The notes below the pieces were generated by a model that saw only the letters and a list, made by a program, of their open reading frames with translations, was not told the origin of the DNA and did no database searches. Source: Bacteroidota bacterium (GTDB taxonomy: Bacteria; Bacteroidota; Bacteroidia; B-17B0; Aurantibacillaceae). From it: a DNA stretch of 9,521 nt. The DNA is taken from NCBI GenBank assembly GCA_025359355.1, contig JANYGR010000243.1:1-9521 (forward strand), read 5' to 3'. Shown piece after piece: positions 6,613 to 9,521 of this stretch (positions are counted from its first letter, which is position 1; each line of letters starts with the position of its first letter). The position numbers and the translations under genes are program-made.

Positions 6613-7884
6613 TTATTGCTCAAAGAAAAAGTCGATAAGCTTATTAATTTTTTCTACAGTAAATGAACTTTCCCCTTCAAAGAAACCATCAATTGTTTGA
6701 GTGATTTCTGCTGCTGAAATATATCCATCTTTGTTATAATCTGCTGCTTGAAAGTCAGCCGGTATTTTAACTGCACCAGCCTTAGCAATATTTTCTTTGG
6801 CTTTAGCTTCTACGGTTTTTAAATAGGTTAAGCTTGGTGCGTTATTAAATCCTTCGCTTCTTTCAGTTGATAAACTATCCCATTCTAATTGACGGCGAGC
6901 CATTGCATCCTGATCGATTGTAACACCATTAGCATCAACGACAGATCCTTTTTTAGTAGCTAATTCTTTATCCATGTAATCGTAAATACCATCGCCATCT
7001 TTGTCATCCGGACAACCATTACCATCAACCTTAACGCCTTTAGGTGTACCTAAACATTTGTCATTTAAGTCTTTTACTCCATCACCATCTATATCTGAAT
7101 TGTCTACTGATTTAAAATCAACATTACTATAAGCGTCTTTAGGGCGTTTACCAAAATGAACATTTAATCCCACGTTAGCTGCTACCCAACTATCATTACC
7201 ACCAGATTTAACGTTATCTATATAATCACTCATACATAAATTGTAAGTTGCGCCAATTCTCAAACTTGTACGGAAACCAATATTAAATTTAGCCCCAATC
7301 CCTAAAGGAATATAAAATGTATTACGAGCATAATTCGCTAAACTATCTTTTAGTTTAGTTTCATAGGTGTAATCTCTTTTTAAAGTACTGGAAATAGGAT
7401 CATTTGCTGCACTTTCAGATAAATTACGAATAGAACCATCAGACCAATAGTTATAAACCGTACCATTTCCGTTTCTTAAATCACCGTAAGGATCAAACAT
7501 TAAATAACCGAAGCCTGCTTGTGCATATATGGAAACATCTTTTTCCTTTTCGCCTAAACGATCAAAAAACGCAAAAAGATTAATTCCTCCGCCCATTATT
7601 TGAGATTGAAAATTAGCATGAGATGTTTTATCATTATCAGTTCCTGCTAATTTACCATACATACCGTCTAATCCAATACCTAATACTTTACCAATACGGT
7701 ATTCTACTCCTAAGTTATAACCTAAACGCATATCGCTAAAGAAATTCGCATTCCCTTTTTTTCCTACATCTCCAAGGAACTTAAGTCCTCCAACTTGACC
7801 TGTAACTGATAGTTGTGCTTGTGACGTGTTGATTACCGCCAAACAAATCACTAATAAAGATAGTTTCGTAGATAGTTTCCTCAT
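6613..7884 (-). CDS. Outer-membrane barrel protein with TSP3 repeats and C-terminal EF-hand
   Basis: The 423-residue product has a signal peptide (1-23, SQA before Q24) and a beta-rich barrel region at about 25-246. TSP3 repeats lie at 263-306 (DNSDIDGDGVKDLNDKCLGT, then DDKDGDG). An Ala/Lys/Glu-rich helical part is followed by a canonical EF-hand loop at 382-393 with D382, N384, D386, G387, I389 and E393 in the calcium-binding positions. The tail ends in a helix, KINKLIDFFFEQ. There is no OmpA-type peptidoglycan-binding domain. It is the first gene of the leftward operon, and its stop is 9 bases before the next ATG. Its barrel and TSP3 half is clearly paralogous to that of the gene at 2950-5148 (shared YWSDGSI and RDYTYET motifs, and DKC-x-GTPKGVKV). 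Calcium binding is likely from the motifs, and a structural role in the outer membrane is inferred. The alternative, an OmpA-like porin that lost its tail, is less likely given the intact EF-hand. Confidence 0.87.
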   Translation of the reverse strand: MRKLSTKLSLLVICLAVINTSQAQLSVTGQVGGLKFLGDVGKKGNANFFSDMRLGYNLGVEYRIGKVLGIGLDGMYGKLAGTDNDKTSHANFQSQIMGGGINLFAFFDRLGEKEKDVSIYAQAGFGYLMFDPYGDLRNGNGTVYNYWSDGSIRNLSESAANDPISSTLKRDYTYETKLKDSLANYARNTFYIPLGIGAKFNIGFRTSLRIGATYNLCMSDYIDNVKSGGNDSWVAANVGLNVHFGKRPKDAYSNVDFKSVDNSDIDGDGVKDLNDKCLGTPKGVKVDGNGCPDDKDGDGIYDYMDKELATKKGSVVDANGVTIDQDAMARRQLEWDSLSTERSEGFNNAPSLTYLKTVEAKAKENIAKAGAVKIPADFQAADYNKDGYISAAEITQTIDGFFEGESSFTVEKINKLIDFFFEQ

Positions 7885-7933
7885 AAATATATCGTTTAAT
7901 AAGCGATTAAATTACAACTTTTGTCGATAAAAA

Positions 7934-7941
7934 CAAAATTA
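7934..7941 (-). promoter_or_regulatory. Putative -7 box (TAATTTTG) for the envelope operon
   Basis: Read on the - strand, 7941 to 7934 is TAATTTTG, an exact match to the Bacteroidota TAnnTTTG -7 element. It lies 49 bases upstream of the ATG at 7884, giving a leader of about 40 bases. A TTTG at 7959-7956 (- strand) is only 14 bases away, shorter than the usual spacing to a -33 box, so the -33 element is weak or absent. The call is tentative. Confidence 0.4.
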
Positions 7942-8090
7942 TGCTAATTTTCACCCAAATAATGATAGGATAACGCTATTTGTAAACACTAATTTGTTAG
8001 TTACTGACTAATTGACATTTTCATGTGTGTTTTTGCTTTTTTATGATAAATGTTCTTCGATGCAGAATCTTAAGTTTAACTAAAAAGAAA

Positions 8091-8125
8091 TTTGATAAAT
8101 AAAAACAAGGCTATTGTATAATTTG
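8091..8125 (+). promoter_or_regulatory. Putative promoter for the rightward gene
   Basis: TTTG at 8091-8094 could be a -33 box. TATAATTTG at 8117-8125 resembles the Bacteroidota TAnnTTTG -7 box with one extra base between TA and TTTG. The spacing is 22 bases, and the ATG follows at 8153, leaving a leader of about 20 bases. The match is imperfect, so this is only a candidate. Confidence 0.33.
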
Positions 8126-8152
8126 TAAATTTATAAAAAGAGCAAAAATGAT

Positions 8153-9521
8153 ATGAATGCAAATTCAAACACTCAATTTACAGAAATTACCAATCGGTTA
8201 AAGTCTTTACTTTTTCAGTTTGATGACATTCATAGCGAAGAAAAAATCCACTTACTTTATCAACTCAACTCTTTTCTTCCAACAAAATTAAATGAGTGGA
8301 AACAAACTCATCAGTTATTGATGACGATGATGGCATATCCTGATCATAAAACAGTACTTGAATTGGTTCAAACAACAGTATCTAATTTATTAAACCAATT
8401 AGAAAAAAAACAATTGTTAATTGCTTCATTGAGTGGTACAGGATTTTTACATACGGCTATTGAATGTAATTTTTCATATGAAAAAGTTAATTACTTAGTG
8501 AATGCCTTTCCTCTCCAAGTGTCTATTCATAGCACAACATCGAGTGTTGATACTCAAAAATCCTTATTAAAATTAATGTTGCCAAATGTAGAATACTCTA
8601 AAATACATTTAGGCGAAAAAGACCTTAAAGCCAGAATCGGAGAATTTAATGCTTCAAATAAACTCACCAACTTAGAGTGGCTATTACAAATCATACAACA
8701 ATCTTCGCTCGATAAAAAAACACAAGCATTTGTATATCAGCAATTAGGTGTTTTTATACAATTGAAAATAGCTTATAAAAAAGATTCTGTCAGTTTTTTA
8801 AGAGGTGCTACTGTTCCAACATATTTTCATACAACGCCTTTAGATAAAAAAAACAGTCTTCAAGAAATTATTAAACAAGCATTACCGCAGCCTGTTAAAT
8901 TAAATTTAAAAGAAAAACAACAGCTTATTCATGCAGCAAAAATGACGTTGACCTATTTATATAGGGAAACGGAACCTTTTACTAATGCTAATGAAGATGA
9001 TGTAACTTTATTTAATTTAGGTAAAGGTATTTCTATTGCTCTATATGGAAGCAAAGTAGATAAACGTTATTCCCTCGAATCGTACATTGGTTATTTGGTT
9101 TTAAAAAACAATATTCCTGCATCTTACGGTGGTGGTTGGATTTTTGGAGAACGTTGTCAGTTTGGAATTAATATTTTGGAAGCGTTTAGAGGAGGCGAAT
9201 CTGGTTTAATTATTTGCGAATTATTACGCGTTTATCATCAGTATTTTGGAGCAACTCGTTTTGTAGTGAAGCCTTATCAGTTTGGATTACATAATACAGA
9301 AGCCTTGAAAACAGGGGCGTTTTGGTTTTATTATAAATTAGGATTTAGGCCAGAAGATAATGTATTAAAAGAATTGGCATATAAAGAAGAACAAGCCAAG
9401 CAACAAAATTCATCTTATAAAAGCGATTTATCAACATTAAAAAAATACACAAAAAGTAATTTAGCATTAACACTAACTGATTCAAGTTATCCTAATTACG
9501 ATTCAGAATTACTCAGTCAAA
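8153..9521 (+). CDS. Large conserved protein with GNAT-like C-terminal region, function unknown (3' end outside window)
   Basis: An open frame of 456 codons starts at the ATG at 8153 and runs past the window end. A nearby ATG at 8148 is in another frame and stops after two codons. There is no signal peptide or membrane helix, so the product is probably cytosolic. Residues about 1-280 are mostly helical and unrecognised. Residues 289-401 look conserved: LGKGISIALYG, then YGGGWIFGERCQFGINI, EAFRGGESG, PYQFGLHNTEAL, and GAFWFYYKLGFRPE. The RGGESG turn and the final N-x-x-AL-x-x-GAFWFYYKLGF resemble the acetyl-CoA loop and last strands of GNAT acyltransferases, but that is inference from pattern. 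After residue 402 comes a Lys/Gln-rich helical stretch. It is transcribed divergently from the envelope operon, with no evident functional link. The coding call is strong; the function is open. Confidence 0.85.
   Translation, partial: MNANSNTQFTEITNRLKSLLFQFDDIHSEEKIHLLYQLNSFLPTKLNEWKQTHQLLMTMMAYPDHKTVLELVQTTVSNLLNQLEKKQLLIASLSGTGFLHTAIECNFSYEKVNYLVNAFPLQVSIHSTTSSVDTQKSLLKLMLPNVEYSKIHLGEKDLKARIGEFNASNKLTNLEWLLQIIQQSSLDKKTQAFVYQQLGVFIQLKIAYKKDSVSFLRGATVPTYFHTTPLDKKNSLQEIIKQALPQPVKLNLKEKQQLIHAAKMTLTYLYRETEPFTNANEDDVTLFNLGKGISIALYGSKVDKRYSLESYIGYLVLKNNIPASYGGGWIFGERCQFGINILEAFRGGESGLIICELLRVYHQYFGATRFVVKPYQFGLHNTEALKTGAFWFYYKLGFRPEDNVLKELAYKEEQAKQQNSSYKSDLSTLKKYTKSNLALTLTDSSYPNYDSELLSQ

Noticed and set aside
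6218..6700. A + strand open frame of 160 codons spanning the junction of two - strand genes
   Set aside because: It is antisense to two well-supported genes with signal peptides and domains, and shows no motif of its own.
7988..8014. Dyad TTAGT-N5-ACTAA (7997-8011) and near-repeat ACTAATTTG/ACTAATTG in the divergent intergenic region
   Set aside because: The arms are only five bases and it sits at no clear position relative to the candidate promoter boxes; too weak to call an operator.

Overview
The window reads as a low-GC chromosomal segment from a member of the Bacteroidota. The signs are AT-rich coding sequence with almost no Shine-Dalgarno motifs, TAnnTTTG-type promoter boxes, and outer-membrane barrels carrying thrombospondin type 3 (TSP3) calcium repeats and Bacteroidota-style SPOR-like repeats. 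No genus can be assigned from sequence alone. I saw no mobile element, CRISPR array, tRNA or rRNA.

Left part (1-2797, + strand). This starts with the 3' end of hemF (aerobic coproporphyrinogen III oxidase). Two bases later comes a DUF502 membrane protein, then a secreted coiled-coil protein of unknown function. A strong hairpin terminator at 1660-1696 closes that run. An acyltransferase-3 family membrane protein begins only 12 bases after the terminator's T-run. Its true start is the ATG at 1709; a longer reading from the TTG at 1652 would translate the terminator.

Middle part (2950-7884, - strand). Three tightly spaced envelope genes are transcribed leftward, in the order 7884-6613, 6603-5182, 5148-2950, with gaps of 9 and 33 bases. 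The first and third are paralogues: signal peptide, outer-membrane beta-barrel, then TSP3 repeats. Their tails differ: the first ends in an EF-hand and a helical tail, the third in three SPOR-like repeats. The middle gene encodes two duplicated beta-sandwich-like domains, a Thr/Asn-rich repeat linker and one SPOR domain. Together they look like an operon for an outer-membrane to peptidoglycan assembly in which SPOR repeats replace the usual OmpA peptidoglycan-binding domain. This is the most interesting content of the window. A bidirectional terminator at 2896-2932 separates this operon from the convergent acyltransferase gene.

Right part (7885-9521). A 268-base divergent intergenic region is followed by a large + strand gene that runs off the window end with at least 456 codons. 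Its product is not recognised by name, but it has a conserved C-terminal region with a GNAT-like look.
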